A stretch of 64,000 nucleotides of DNA from NCBI RefSeq assembly GCF_016862215.1, contig NZ_BOMN01000031.1:1-64000 (forward strand). The letters run 5' to 3'. The DNA comes from Winogradskya humida. Lineage in GTDB: Bacteria; Actinomycetota; Actinomycetes; Mycobacteriales; Micromonosporaceae. Of this stretch, positions 19,299 to 28,357 are shown piece after piece; within the stretch, counting starts at the first letter, position 1, and the number at the start of each line of letters is the position of its first letter. The notes under the pieces are model-generated. The model saw nothing but the letters and a program-made list of their open reading frames with translations, ran no database searches and was not told the origin of the DNA. Made by a program: the position numbers and the translations under genes.

Positions 19299-20852
19299 GT
19301 GCGCGATGGCGATGACGTCACCAACCCTGTTCCTCAGCAGCGTGCGCCTTTTGTCGCGGCGCCCATCTTCTCCTCCGGGCCCGAATCTTCAGAGCCCGCC
19401 CCTTTCTCGGCTCCGGTCTCGCCTTCTGTCTCGGCCCCTGTCTCGCCTTCTGTCTCGGCTTCGCTCTCGGCTCCGGTCTCGGGTTTTGTCGAGGTGCCTG
19501 GGCCTGTTGAGTTGTACGAGATGCCGCCGCTCTCTCTCGCGCCGGGTGCGGTTCCGCTGCCGTTGCCCCCGGCACCCAGGCGCCGCCGTGGTCTGCTGAT
19601 CGGTGGCATCATGGCGCTGATCGCGGCGCTGGCGGTGGCCGGCGGCGCGGTTTTCGTGGCCAACCGGGATTCCTTCGCGGCACCCGCGGAAGCCGCCGCA
19701 CCCACCAAGACCCGGCCGCCGACGACGCTCGAGTCCGCGACCGCGGCGCTGAAGGCACAGGCTGCCGCCCTGATCCGCAACGACGAGAAGGCCTGGCTGG
19801 CGGCCGTCGACCCGGGGCAGGCGAAGCTGCGCGCCCGCTACAGGACGATGTTCCGGTCGCTGCGTTCCCTCGGCGTGAGCGCGTTCGACTATCGGGCGTT
19901 CCGCGACCCCGACGGCGCCGACACGGCCAAGGGCGTCGACCTGGATGCCACGATCAGCTACTGCTTCGCCGGCAACGTCTGCCCGGCCGACGTCGACGCC
20001 AAGCCGACGATCGCCGCGAAACTCAAGCTCAAACCGGTCGGCGGGCAGTGGGTGATCGCGTCCTCGGCGCCGACGAAGAGCGAGGACGACGCGCTGCCGA
20101 CGCCATGGGAGAGCGGGGACCTCGTCTTCTCCAAGGGCAAGCGCGTCACCCTCGTGGCGCTGCCCAGCGAGAAGAAGTACTTCAAGAAGCTGCTGCCGAT
20201 CGCCGAGGCCGCCGCGGTTGTCAACGACCGATTCGCCGGCATGGTGGGCAACCCGCAGAAGCGTTACCGGATCTACCTGGCCGGCGCCAAACAATGGACC
20301 CAGTGGTACGGCGGCATGGACGATAAATGGGTCATCGGCTACGCCATCCCCCTCAACGAGGCCGGCATGGACGTCGTGCTCAACATGCCCGAGCTGAAGT
20401 CCGACACCCGCCTGCTCGAAACGACGGTCCGGCACGAGCTCGGCCACGTGGTCACCCTCGGCGCTGCTGAGCGGACATCCTGGACAGCCGGCGACATGTG
20501 GCTCAAGGAAGGCATCGCCGAATACATCGGCTGGTATCCCCAGCCCGCCACGGCCAGCTGGCGCCGCTATTCGGTCAGCAAGGCGGTGCACGGCAGCAAA
20601 CGCCCGAAGTCAATCGCCGTGAACGCACTGAAAGACAATGCCAGCGTCGAGGAGAGCGACGCTTTCTACGGCCTCGGCCACTTCGCCGCCGACTGCATGG
20701 CGAAGAAATACGGCCAGCAGGCGCTGTTCACGTTCGTCCGGCTTTATCTGCGCGAGGACAAGGACCTCGACCCGGCCTCCCGCGAAGCCTTCGGCAAGCC
20801 GTTCAGCACGGTCGACAAGACCTGCGTGGCGTGGATCCGCAGCAAGGCCTGA
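19299..20852 (+). CDS. membrane-anchored HExxH metalloprotease-like protein
   Basis: The 517-residue protein begins with a Ser/Pro/Val repeat region (units such as SAPVSPSV, residues about 36-62), has one transmembrane helix (about 99-122), then an extracytoplasmic part ending in a peptidase-like domain. The zinc motif is His379-Glu-Leu-Gly-His383, with Glu404 in WLKEGIAEY as the likely third ligand, as in MA-clan gluzincins (peptidase_MA_2 type). The middle region (about 140-250) may be a separate ligand domain. The GTG start follows GAGGAG at 5 nt. The substrate is unknown; cell-surface protein processing is a reasonable guess. Confidence 0.82.
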   Translation: MRDGDDVTNPVPQQRAPFVAAPIFSSGPESSEPAPFSAPVSPSVSAPVSPSVSASLSAPVSGFVEVPGPVELYEMPPLSLAPGAVPLPLPPAPRRRRGLLIGGIMALIAALAVAGGAVFVANRDSFAAPAEAAAPTKTRPPTTLESATAALKAQAAALIRNDEKAWLAAVDPGQAKLRARYRTMFRSLRSLGVSAFDYRAFRDPDGADTAKGVDLDATISYCFAGNVCPADVDAKPTIAAKLKLKPVGGQWVIASSAPTKSEDDALPTPWESGDLVFSKGKRVTLVALPSEKKYFKKLLPIAEAAAVVNDRFAGMVGNPQKRYRIYLAGAKQWTQWYGGMDDKWVIGYAIPLNEAGMDVVLNMPELKSDTRLLETTVRHELGHVVTLGAAERTSWTAGDMWLKEGIAEYIGWYPQPATASWRRYSVSKAVHGSKRPKSIAVNALKDNASVEESDAFYGLGHFAADCMAKKYGQQALFTFVRLYLREDKDLDPASREAFGKPFSTVDKTCVAWIRSKA

Positions 20853-20858
20853 CCTCGG

Positions 20859-21479
20859 TCACCGAAGCTTCGCCAGGCCGGGATAGTCGCGCACGAAACC
20901 TTCATCGTCGACGGTCAGGTCGGCGCTGAAAGTCTCACTTGCGAAACGTACGGTGCCCTCGCTCACCGCCGTGTAGATCTGATCCGCCTGGACGACCTCC
21001 AGGCTCGGCAGCAGCACCCAGGCGACACTGATCCGGTGCGCGATCCCGGGCTCGGCTTTGAGCAGTCCGAGCCGGCGGATCGGCAAGGTGTTCGTCAAGG
21101 GTGACCCGGTGAGGTCGACGTCGTACGCCCCGGCCAGAAGATCCGTGTCCTCGGTCCCGGGCAGCCCCGCGCCGGCGTGCCCGGCGGCGGTCAGCGCGGC
21201 GTCGAGATCACCCCGCTCGGAGGTGGTGACCCGCCACTGGCCGCCCGTGGACTCCATCCGAAGGGTCCGCCCCCACCCGCCGCCCTCGGTGCTGACCTCC
21301 AGCGACGTGGTCACCCAGGAAGGATCGGTCCGAAGCTCATAGCGGGCCGTGTAGCCGATCGGGTCCACCGCGAGCACGGTCCCGCGGGCGACGAGTCCCG
21401 TCCGCGAATCAACCAGGGCATGCTCGGCACCGACGGTGTCGCGGCGCTCCCAGAACAGCGAGGTGGGCAAGGCAACCAT
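20859..21479 (-). CDS. putative glycolipid-binding protein (DUF1089 type)
   Basis: This 206-residue soluble protein begins SLFWERRDTVGAEHALV and has a beta-rich pattern with GTVLAVDPIGYTARYELRTD and LPIRRL segments, matching the putative glycolipid-binding family (PF06475). The fold resembles lipoprotein-binding beta-barrels; the physiological role is not established. It lies downstream of the RNA helicase on the same strand but a strong hairpin separates them. The end is six bases from the convergent metalloprotease gene. Confidence 0.8.
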   Translation of the reverse strand: MVALPTSLFWERRDTVGAEHALVDSRTGLVARGTVLAVDPIGYTARYELRTDPSWVTTSLEVSTEGGGWGRTLRMESTGGQWRVTTSERGDLDAALTAAGHAGAGLPGTEDTDLLAGAYDVDLTGSPLTNTLPIRRLGLLKAEPGIAHRISVAWVLLPSLEVVQADQIYTAVSEGTVRFASETFSADLTVDDEGFVRDYPGLAKLR

Positions 21480-21514
21480 GCCCTGCCCATACCCCGATCC
21501 CGCCCGTCTAACGC

Positions 21515-21549
21515 AGGACGGCCCCCGGCGTGCTGCCGGAGGCCGTCCT
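21515..21549 (-). terminator. strong hairpin downstream of the RNA helicase gene
   Basis: The arms AGGACGGCC and GGCCGTCCT pair perfectly, followed inward by one mismatch and a second 5-bp stem (CCGGC/GCCGG) around a 5-nt loop. It lies 116 bp past the helicase stop and 36 bp before the next gene on that strand. There is no T-run, as is common in GC-rich actinobacteria. Confidence 0.6.
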
Positions 21550-21610
21550 GTGGATAACTCTGTGGATCAGCGCTCAGTGGCTGTGCCCAGCGCTTGGTAC
21601 TTGAGGCTCA

Positions 21611-21665
21611 GCGCTTGGGTGCCCCGTGCTTGGTGCTTGGTGCCCCGTGCTTGGGTGCTTGGTGC
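21611..21665. repeat. irregular tandem repeat downstream of the helicase stop
   Basis: Units of GCTTGGGTGCCCCGT and GCTTGGTGCTTGGTGCCCCGT alternate right up to the helicase stop codon. The array looks like slippage-derived satellite DNA with no coding role. Confidence 0.6.
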
Positions 21666-23597
21666 TCAGTGGGTGTGCGCCGGGCGGCCCGTCTGGAAGC
21701 GGCCGTTGCCCTGCTCGTTGCGGCCACCCTCGCGGCGGAAGCCACCGGTCGGACGGTCGCTGATGTTGCGAGCCGGACGGTCACCGGTCGGACGGTCACC
21801 GTAGGTGCGCTCGCCGGTGGGGCGGTCGCTGTAGCTGCGGTCCCCCGCCGGGCGGTCGCTGTAGGTGCGCTCGCCGGCCGGACGGCCACCGTAGCCGCGG
21901 TCGCCTGACGGACGGTCACTGGCATTGCGGTCACCGTACGTGCGGTCACCCGCGGGACGGTCACTGTAGGTGCGCTGGGGGCGGTCGCCACCGAATGAAC
22001 GGTCACGGTCGCCGTAGGGGCGCGCCGGGCGGTCGCCGTAGCTGCTGCTGCCGCCACGCTCGCCACCGCGGTCGCCGCCACGCGAGCGGTCGCCGTAGCC
22101 ACCACGCTGGGGACGGTCACCGAACGAACGACGGGGGCGGTCGCCCCGCTCGTTGCGCTCCGGCTCGATCTTGACCGGGATGCCGCTGGGCTCGCGGGCA
22201 CCGGTGATCTCGGCCAGGTTCTCGTCGCCCAGGCGGACCCGGACCTCGCCCGGCGTGACGCCGGCCTTCTGCATCATGGCCTGGGTGCTGCGACGCTGCT
22301 TCGGGAGAACCAGCGTCACGACCGCACCGGACTCGCCGGCACGCGCCGTGCGACCGGCACGGTGCAGGTAGTCCTTCGGGTCCTTCGGCGGGTCGACGTG
22401 CATGACCAGCGAGATGCCGTCGACGTGGATGCCGCGGGCGGCGACGTCGGTGGCGACCAGCACGTTGGTGCGGCCTTCCTTGAACTCCGCCAGCGTGCGG
22501 GTGCGGACCCGCTGGGTCTTGCCGCCGTGCAGAGCGCCGGCGCGGACACCGACCGCCGCGAGCTGCTCGACCAGCCGGTCGACGCCCATCTGGGTGCGGG
22601 CGAAGACGATGGTCTTGCCCTCCCGGTTGGCGATCCACGACGTGATCGGGAACTTGTCGTGCGGCGGGATCAGCAGCAGGTGGTGCTCCATGGTGGAGAC
22701 GCTCGCCTCGGACGGGTCCGTGGAGTGCGTCACCGGGTCGTGCATGAAGCGCTTGACCAGCTGGTCGACGTCGCCGTCGAGGGTGGCCGAGAACAGCAGC
22801 CGCTGAGCGTTCGCCGGGGTCTTGGCGAGTAGCTCGGTGACCTCGGGCAGGAAGCCCATGTCAGCCATCTGGTCGGCCTCGTCGAGGACGGTCACCTCAA
22901 CGCTGTCGAGCTTGCAGGCACCACGCTCGATCAGGTCGCCGAGGCGGCCCGGGGTGGCGACGATGACCTCGACGCCGCGGCGCAGCGCGTCCATCTGACG
23001 GTCATACGGCACGCCGCCGACGGCGGTCTTCAGGAAGACGCCGACCGAACGACCGAGCGGCATCAGCGCGTCGGCGACCTGCATCGCCAGCTCGCGCGTC
23101 GGCACCAGGATCAGGGCCTTGGGGTAGTGCGGCAGAGCGCGACCGCCCTGCGAGACCCGGGCCAGCAGCGGAAGGCCGAAGGCGAGGGTCTTGCCGGAGC
23201 CGGTCTGGCCACGGCCGAGCACGTCGCGACCGGCGAGTGCGTCGGGCATCGTCGCGGCCTGGATCTCGAACGGGGTGGTGATGCCTTCACGGCTGAGCAC
23301 GCGAACAAGCTCGGGCTGAAGGCCGAGGTCGGCGAAGCTCTTGGTGGCCTCGACGATCTCGATCTCGGCAGCGTCCTCGGCAACCTCGGCGGTCACGGTC
23401 GTGTCGGCCGGAGTCTCAGCAGTCACGGTCGCGGTGTCCTCGGGGTTGGGGGCGTCGGCGGTCTGCGCGCCGGAAGTCTGGGGGGTCTCCACCTCGGTGG
23501 CAACGATCTCGACGTCTGCGGTCGTCGGGTCGGCAGCGGGGGAGTCGGACTGGTCGAAAACGGACGGGAACGTGCTGGGATCAGCGAAAGTGGTCAA
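21666..23597 (-). CDS. DEAD-box RNA helicase with RG/DR-rich repeat tail
   Basis: This 643-residue protein has an acidic, Thr/Ala-rich N-terminus of about 100 residues, a Q motif and DEAD helicase core (GQTGSGKT, PTRELA, LDEAD, SAT, HRAGRTARAG), and a C-terminal tail from about residue 500 made of GDRPxRxYSDRPAGDR-like repeats. Such basic, disordered tails bind RNA and drive condensation; CsdA/RhlE-type roles in ribosome assembly or cold adaptation are typical. The start is taken as TTG at 23597, which follows AGAGAGG at 5 nt; an in-frame ATG lies at 23621. A 240-bp leader precedes it. Confidence 0.92.
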   Translation of the reverse strand: MTTFADPSTFPSVFDQSDSPAADPTTADVEIVATEVETPQTSGAQTADAPNPEDTATVTAETPADTTVTAEVAEDAAEIEIVEATKSFADLGLQPELVRVLSREGITTPFEIQAATMPDALAGRDVLGRGQTGSGKTLAFGLPLLARVSQGGRALPHYPKALILVPTRELAMQVADALMPLGRSVGVFLKTAVGGVPYDRQMDALRRGVEVIVATPGRLGDLIERGACKLDSVEVTVLDEADQMADMGFLPEVTELLAKTPANAQRLLFSATLDGDVDQLVKRFMHDPVTHSTDPSEASVSTMEHHLLLIPPHDKFPITSWIANREGKTIVFARTQMGVDRLVEQLAAVGVRAGALHGGKTQRVRTRTLAEFKEGRTNVLVATDVAARGIHVDGISLVMHVDPPKDPKDYLHRAGRTARAGESGAVVTLVLPKQRRSTQAMMQKAGVTPGEVRVRLGDENLAEITGAREPSGIPVKIEPERNERGDRPRRSFGDRPQRGGYGDRSRGGDRGGERGGSSSYGDRPARPYGDRDRSFGGDRPQRTYSDRPAGDRTYGDRNASDRPSGDRGYGGRPAGERTYSDRPAGDRSYSDRPTGERTYGDRPTGDRPARNISDRPTGGFRREGGRNEQGNGRFQTGRPAHTH

Positions 23598-23838
23598 GAG
23601 AACCTCTCTACGGGGGCGCATGCTCGCGAATGGCCCGCCGCGGCTATAAGGAGCTCGCCGCTGAATTGCCCGCAAGAACGCCCGTGGCGTGCGCCTCGTG
23701 GGCACGCCAGGTCAATTACTGTCATCAGTGTACGGGTCAACGTCGTGGACACTGCCCGCATTCCGCGCCGGTAGTGGGCAGACTCACCCTCGGCGCAATC
23801 CCGCCAGCTTAGGGGCACATGGCCCCCGCGACAACCGG
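23598..23838 (-). promoter_or_regulatory. long 5' leader of the RNA helicase gene
   Basis: This gene-free stretch between the helicase start and the end of the next gene on the same strand holds a hairpin GGCGTGC/GCACGCC (23686-23708) and a TTGACC element near 23733. Cold-inducible RNA helicases often have long structured leaders, so post-transcriptional control is possible. No named RNA family is recognised. Confidence 0.3.
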
Positions 23839-26271
23839 TTACGAGAAAACTCCACCGATCATGTCGCTGAACGCATCGCCCACGGTGAAGAGGAAAGCCA
23901 GGCTCACACCGACCAGCACCAGCAGCACAACCACCATGGCCACGACCACCTTGACGTTGCCCTTCCGCTGCGTATCCGGGGTGTCCCGCCAGCCCTGAGC
24001 CAGGATGTGCCCGGTCAGCGAGCCGGAGTTCTCCACCGGGTTCATCGTCAGCGGCATCGTCATGTCAGCGGGCGCGTAATCCGCGAGGCCGCCGTACACG
24101 TGAGCATCGCCACGCTGCTGCGGCACCGACCCGTTTTGTCCGGAACCCGACCCGTACGTCGTCGACCCCCGGGAGGGGCCTCCACCCGGCCCGGACTGCT
24201 GTCCGAACGGCTGCCGAGAGCCGCCCGATGCATTTAACCCGAACGGAGCGGTCTCGTCCCCGGAGTGCCCCCCGGCCGCCGACAACGGCATGGTCCGATC
24301 GCCCGGCACGGACAGCCCCGCCGCCGAGATCGGCATAGTGGTGTCACCAGCCGCCGCGGCGGGCGGCAGCGCCATGGTCCGATCGGCCGCGGGCGTAGAG
24401 GACGCCGACGGCGGCAGCACAGAGGTGCGATCGGCGAAGTCCGCCGAGCTGCGCGACTGCTGCCCACTGCCCTGTCCGCTGCTCTGCCCACTGCCCTGTC
24501 CGCTGCTCTGCCCACTGCCCTGTCCGCTGCTCTGCCCGGCGGACTGTGCCGCGGTGAGTTGCGACCAGGCCGCAGCGGTCTCCTCGGCAGAGGGCACCGA
24601 GTTCCGGCTCGCCGGCGAGAACGGCCGACCCGACACCGGCGACGACGCGGGCCGGGCCGACGGCGCCGAATCAGCTCGCGGCTGGCCGAAAGGCGGCGCC
24701 GAGTTCGGGAAATCGGACGGCGTCGACGGGTAGTTCGCCGAGCTGGAACGGGCGGCCTGCCCCGGAGCCGAAAGCCCGGTAGCCGAGAACGGCATGGTCG
24801 CATCACCGGCCGGCGCATCACCGGCCGGCGCCGCACTGGCCGGCGACCCGGTGGGCGGAACCGTGTAGGAAGGCAGGCCGGACGGGCGGCTCGCGCTCGA
24901 AGGCAGCCCGGTGCCGTTGGCCGGGAAACCAGACCCGGAATCACCCGACGTCCCTGCCGTTTTTCCTGCCGACGTCGCCGGGAAAGCCGGCATCGGCGGG
25001 ATCGGCGAAGGACCAGGACCGGGGGGTACGGGCGAAGGCGTCGGAACCGGCGGCACCGGCGACGGCCCGGGCCGCGGCGGCGCGGGAACCGGCTCAGGCA
25101 TCGGTGGCACGGGCGACGGCCCGGGACCCGGGGGAAGCGGGCTCGGCGGGTTCGGGCTCGGCGGCACGGGCGACGGCCCAGGACCGGGCGGAAGCGGGCT
25201 CGGCGGGTTCGGGCCGGGCGGCACCGGCGACGGCCCAGGCCCCGGTGGGGTCGGCACGGGTGGGGTCGGCACGGGTGGGGTCGGCTCCGGTCGCTGTGGC
25301 TTCGGGGGCTCGGTCGGGTCCGGAGATTCCGGGTCCGGGCTGATCGGGTGCGGATGCCCCGGAGCGGGACTACCGGGCTCGGGCCGGGTCGGCTCGGGCT
25401 TCTCCGGCTGCGACCCCTCGGCATTCGGCTGTGAGGTCGACGGTTGAGAGGTCGACGGCTGGAGGATCGTTGGTTCGGAGGTTGCTGGTTCCGGGGCTGG
25501 GGCGGGGCGGGCGCCGTAGACCGAGCCGGTGGTCCGGGTTGTGGGGTTCTTCGACGCGGTTGCACCTGAGACCGGGTCGGCGGGAGATGGCGAAACCGGG
25601 GCGCCCGGGGCCGAAGCGGAGAGGGACAGGGCGGAGGACGCCGACGCCGGAAGTGTGGGGGCGGGCTTCGGTGCGGCGGGTGGCTTGGACATGCCCGCGA
25701 GGCTCGTCGGCCGGGAGGAGCCACTGGGGGGACGCGGCGAGCTCGTCGGGGCGTTCACGCGAGCTGAACCCGAGACAGGCGCGGAGCTCGAAACGCCAGC
25801 CGATCCGGAGACAGACACGGAGCCGGCAACGGTCGCTGACCCTGAGACGGGGGCCGAGCTACCAGCGTTGGCTGACCCCGAGGTGGGGGCCGAGCTACCA
25901 ACGGCTGCTGACCCCGAGGTAGGGGCGGAGCTGGCGACAGCAGCTGACCCCGAGGTGGGGGCCGAGCTGGTTGACCCAGAGGTGGGGGCCGAGCTGGAAA
26001 CGCTGGCTGACCCTGAGACGGGGGCCGAGCTACCAACGGCGGCTGACCCCGAGGTAGGGGTCGAGCTGGGCACGCGGGCGGAGCCTGACACCGGTGCCGA
26101 GCTGGGGGCCGGGTTGGGGGTGGCGCCTGTGGCGGGGGTGCCCCAGAGCGCTCCGGGGGCAGGGGGTGGCGGGAACTCGTACCCCTGATCGGATTGCGGC
26201 CGGGAGCCGGACGGTCCTGCAGCGGGTGGCTTCGTGCCGTCGCTGTCCGGATTCGTCTGCTGCTCGTCCAT
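23839..26271 (-). CDS. 810-residue low-complexity tail-anchored membrane protein
   Basis: No enzymatic domain is visible. The order is: a polar N-terminus; about a dozen SAPxSGSAxV-like units (roughly residues 56-180); a Ser/Ala/Pro-rich linker; a proline array with PPGPGPSPVPP units (roughly 300-425); GQSSGQGS repeats; a segment with about seven D-x-T-(M/S/A) motifs such as DRTMPLS and DTTMPIS; and a single C-terminal membrane helix (about 774-796). With no signal peptide, the long N-terminal part should be cytoplasmic. The D-x-T motifs resemble phosphothreonine sites read by FHA domains, which is inference. It starts with ATG at 26271 below an 18-bp palindrome. Antisense frames across it are compositional artefacts. 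Confidence 0.75.
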   Translation of the reverse strand: MDEQQTNPDSDGTKPPAAGPSGSRPQSDQGYEFPPPPAPGALWGTPATGATPNPAPSSAPVSGSARVPSSTPTSGSAAVGSSAPVSGSASVSSSAPTSGSTSSAPTSGSAAVASSAPTSGSAAVGSSAPTSGSANAGSSAPVSGSATVAGSVSVSGSAGVSSSAPVSGSARVNAPTSSPRPPSGSSRPTSLAGMSKPPAAPKPAPTLPASASSALSLSASAPGAPVSPSPADPVSGATASKNPTTRTTGSVYGARPAPAPEPATSEPTILQPSTSQPSTSQPNAEGSQPEKPEPTRPEPGSPAPGHPHPISPDPESPDPTEPPKPQRPEPTPPVPTPPVPTPPGPGPSPVPPGPNPPSPLPPGPGPSPVPPSPNPPSPLPPGPGPSPVPPMPEPVPAPPRPGPSPVPPVPTPSPVPPGPGPSPIPPMPAFPATSAGKTAGTSGDSGSGFPANGTGLPSSASRPSGLPSYTVPPTGSPASAAPAGDAPAGDATMPFSATGLSAPGQAARSSSANYPSTPSDFPNSAPPFGQPRADSAPSARPASSPVSGRPFSPASRNSVPSAEETAAAWSQLTAAQSAGQSSGQGSGQSSGQGSGQSSGQGSGQQSRSSADFADRTSVLPPSASSTPAADRTMALPPAAAAGDTTMPISAAGLSVPGDRTMPLSAAGGHSGDETAPFGLNASGGSRQPFGQQSGPGGGPSRGSTTYGSGSGQNGSVPQQRGDAHVYGGLADYAPADMTMPLTMNPVENSGSLTGHILAQGWRDTPDTQRKGNVKVVVAMVVVLLVLVGVSLAFLFTVGDAFSDMIGGVFS

Positions 26272-26360
26272 GGGTCCTCCCGATCGCCGCCACGTGGCGC
26301 GCCGACGTCAAATATCGGACGCCGGGCAAGCTGGATGCCGGGCGCTCGTCACTACCGTGC

Positions 26361-26393
26361 CACATGAGCGCTCATGTGCGCATCCGGCGTCAA
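26361..26393 (-). promoter_or_regulatory. 18-bp perfect palindrome over a candidate promoter
   Basis: CACATGAGCGCTCATGTG (26361-26378) is a perfect palindrome. On the minus strand, TTGACG (26388-26393) lies 18 bp upstream of GCTCAT (26364-26369), which falls inside the palindrome, so a dimeric repressor bound there would block transcription of the tail-anchored protein gene. Hexamer matches are moderate. Confidence 0.45.
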
Positions 26394-26457
26394 CCGGTCC
26401 GTACCTGAAGATCAGGTGTCTATTTGCTGCCTGACCAGCGGCAGTGTGGTCGGCCGA

Positions 26458-28113
26458 TCAGCTCGATTGTTTTGCCTGCGCCGATTCGATGGCGGAGGCG
26501 GACGGCGATGTGGTCTTCGACTCGGAGGTCTCCGCCGACGGTGACTTCGTGGATTCGGAGCTGGCGGCCGGTGATGTGGTCTCCGACTCCTCCGGCGACG
26601 GCGCGGTGGTGGTCGGCGGCGTTGTCGTCGGAGGTGTGGTGGTCGGCGGGGTCGTGGTCGGCGGCGTCGTCGATGGTGACGTTGACGGCGGTGTGGTCGA
26701 CGGTGACGTTGACGGCGTGGTCGGGGGCTTGCTGGTCTTGGTCGGCGTGGGCGACGTGCTCGGCTTCGTCGGGGTGGTCGACGGCGGCTTCGTCGGTGAG
26801 GTGGTCGGTGCGGGGGTGCCGGGCTTTGTCGGCGTGTGGTCGCTCGGGGTTTCCGGGTCGGCCGGGCCGAGGTCCGGGCCCTCGACCGCGCCGTCGACCG
26901 AGCCGTAGATGCGGGTCGCCGCGAAGAGCCGGGTCCAGCGGACGGGAGTGAGGCGCACGTCCAGGCCGGTGCGAGGTGCCTCGACCATCATGCCGTCGCC
27001 TGCGTACATGGCGACGTGGTGGATTTCGGTCCAGCTGTTTGACGAGCTGAAGAAGAGCAGGTCGCCGGGGAGCAGCGAGTAGCGGTCGACGGTCTTGTCG
27101 TTGGTCTGGTTGTACTGATCACGGGAGACCCGGACCAGTGGGAAGTTGCCCGCCTCAGCCGAGCGGTAGGCGTAATACATCAGCCCGGAGCAGTCGAACT
27201 GATTCGGGCCTTCCTCCGACCAGACGTACGGGTCGCCGCGCTGCGCCAGCGCGATCTTGAGCGCCGCCAGCGCGCGGGGGTCGGCGCCGCGGCCCTTGTC
27301 CTCGCCGGCGAGGTAGTCGGCGCCGACCGCGGCGTCCTGGGCTGCCTCGGCGGCGTCGGCCGCGTTGATCTCGGTGGCGTTGTCCTGCTCGAGCTTCTGC
27401 TGGGCGGCGCTCTTCTGGGTGAGCGTGGTCTGCTTCGCCGACTGGTCGGCGGTGCCCTGGGTCTGCCGTGCGAGGAGCGCCTGCTGCTCGAGCAGCGCGT
27501 TTTCATGCGCCGACTTGACGATGTCCAGCTGCCGGGCGGCGGCCTGCTGGCTCGCCGAGTCACCGCGCTGGATGCGGGCGAGGGAGTCGAGGTCCTGCAG
27601 CCCGGAGCCGAGCGCACCGGGTGGGAGGGCTGCCGCGTCACGTACTGAAGTGGCTGCTGCGGCCCGGACCTCAGCCTCCGCCTGGGTCATGGCGGTCTGG
27701 GTGTCGGTGACCTTGGTGGTGGCCGTGGTGAGCTGCTGCGTGACGAGGGTGAGATCTTCCTGGAGCTTGGCGAGCTCCTCGCCCATCCGGGCGATCTCCG
27801 TGCGACCGGCCTCGATCTTCTTCAGCGTGGGGCTCGTCACCAGGCCGGTGGAGATCGGGGTGGTCGTCGACGGGGTGGTGCTGCTGGCCTGCTCGCCGGG
27901 CATCGTGATGGTGCCGCCGGCGGCGAACGGGTTGGTGCCGGTGTCGGGGACAGCGCCGGGGATGGCCGGTGGTGTGGTCGGGGCGGCGAGCGCGGGCACG
28001 GGGTTGAACAGCGCAGCGATGGCCGCAGCGGTAGCCGCGGACAGCGCCAGGGGCCGCCACCAGGGGCGCACGCGAGTCGCGATGCCGCGTCGGCCCAGCC
28101 ACTTGATCGCCAT
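26458..28113 (-). CDS. secreted NlpC/P60 cell-wall hydrolase with Thr/Pro-rich tail
   Basis: From the ATG at 28113 (after AGGGAG) the protein has 551 residues: a signal peptide (WWRPLALSAATAAAIAALFNPVPALAA), a long coiled coil (about 95-265), an NlpC/P60 domain (about 280-395) with catalytic Cys308 in QFDCSGLMYY and His366 in HHVAMYAG, and a Thr/Pro/Ser tail of about 140 residues. Coiled-coil-NlpC proteins of the RipA kind cut the gamma-D-Glu-meso-Dap bond of peptidoglycan peptides. The tail could span the wall; no sortase motif is present. An upstream GTG-initiated frame adds 16 unconvincing residues. It is divergent from mqnE. Confidence 0.92.
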   Translation of the reverse strand: MAIKWLGRRGIATRVRPWWRPLALSAATAAAIAALFNPVPALAAPTTPPAIPGAVPDTGTNPFAAGGTITMPGEQASSTTPSTTTPISTGLVTSPTLKKIEAGRTEIARMGEELAKLQEDLTLVTQQLTTATTKVTDTQTAMTQAEAEVRAAAATSVRDAAALPPGALGSGLQDLDSLARIQRGDSASQQAAARQLDIVKSAHENALLEQQALLARQTQGTADQSAKQTTLTQKSAAQQKLEQDNATEINAADAAEAAQDAAVGADYLAGEDKGRGADPRALAALKIALAQRGDPYVWSEEGPNQFDCSGLMYYAYRSAEAGNFPLVRVSRDQYNQTNDKTVDRYSLLPGDLLFFSSSNSWTEIHHVAMYAGDGMMVEAPRTGLDVRLTPVRWTRLFAATRIYGSVDGAVEGPDLGPADPETPSDHTPTKPGTPAPTTSPTKPPSTTPTKPSTSPTPTKTSKPPTTPSTSPSTTPPSTSPSTTPPTTTPPTTTPPTTTPPTTTAPSPEESETTSPAASSESTKSPSAETSESKTTSPSASAIESAQAKQSS

Positions 28114-28299
28114 GAGCTCCCTGCCCGAAAACCGGCAGCCGACCGGCACGGTCGGCCACATAAAGGTCTTACCCCAACACCTGTACCGCTGTCGATTGAT
28201 TCAACATGAAAGGACCCTGAGAATCCTGCCCTACTTACGTGACCTGCGCCGCCCATCGAGGTCCGGGACCATGTTTCTGTCGGAGGTAGGACGTAGGCT

Positions 28300-28331
28300 C
28301 GATCCACCGGTTCCACCGCGATCGTGGATCG
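28300..28331. promoter_or_regulatory. inverted repeat upstream of mqnE
   Basis: CGATCCAC (28300-28307) and GTGGATCG (28324-28331) form 8-bp arms around a 16-nt spacer, ending 26 bp before the mqnE ATG. It could be an operator or a leader hairpin. The remainder of the 244-bp divergent region holds no other clear element; a c-di-AMP riboswitch was looked for and not found. Confidence 0.3.
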
Positions 28332-28357
28332 GACCGTGAGCGTGAGAAGGGGACCGG

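Noticed and set aside
24234..25724. 496-residue minus-strand frame, and several plus-strand frames, inside the low-complexity gene
   Set aside because: Arginine/proline-rich frames are produced by shifting the repeat-rich gene; only the 810-residue frame ends in a membrane helix and has coherent repeats.
28114..28357. c-di-AMP (ydaO) riboswitch before the NlpC/P60 gene
   Set aside because: This is a common location for it, but I could not find the conserved core sequences on the minus strand.
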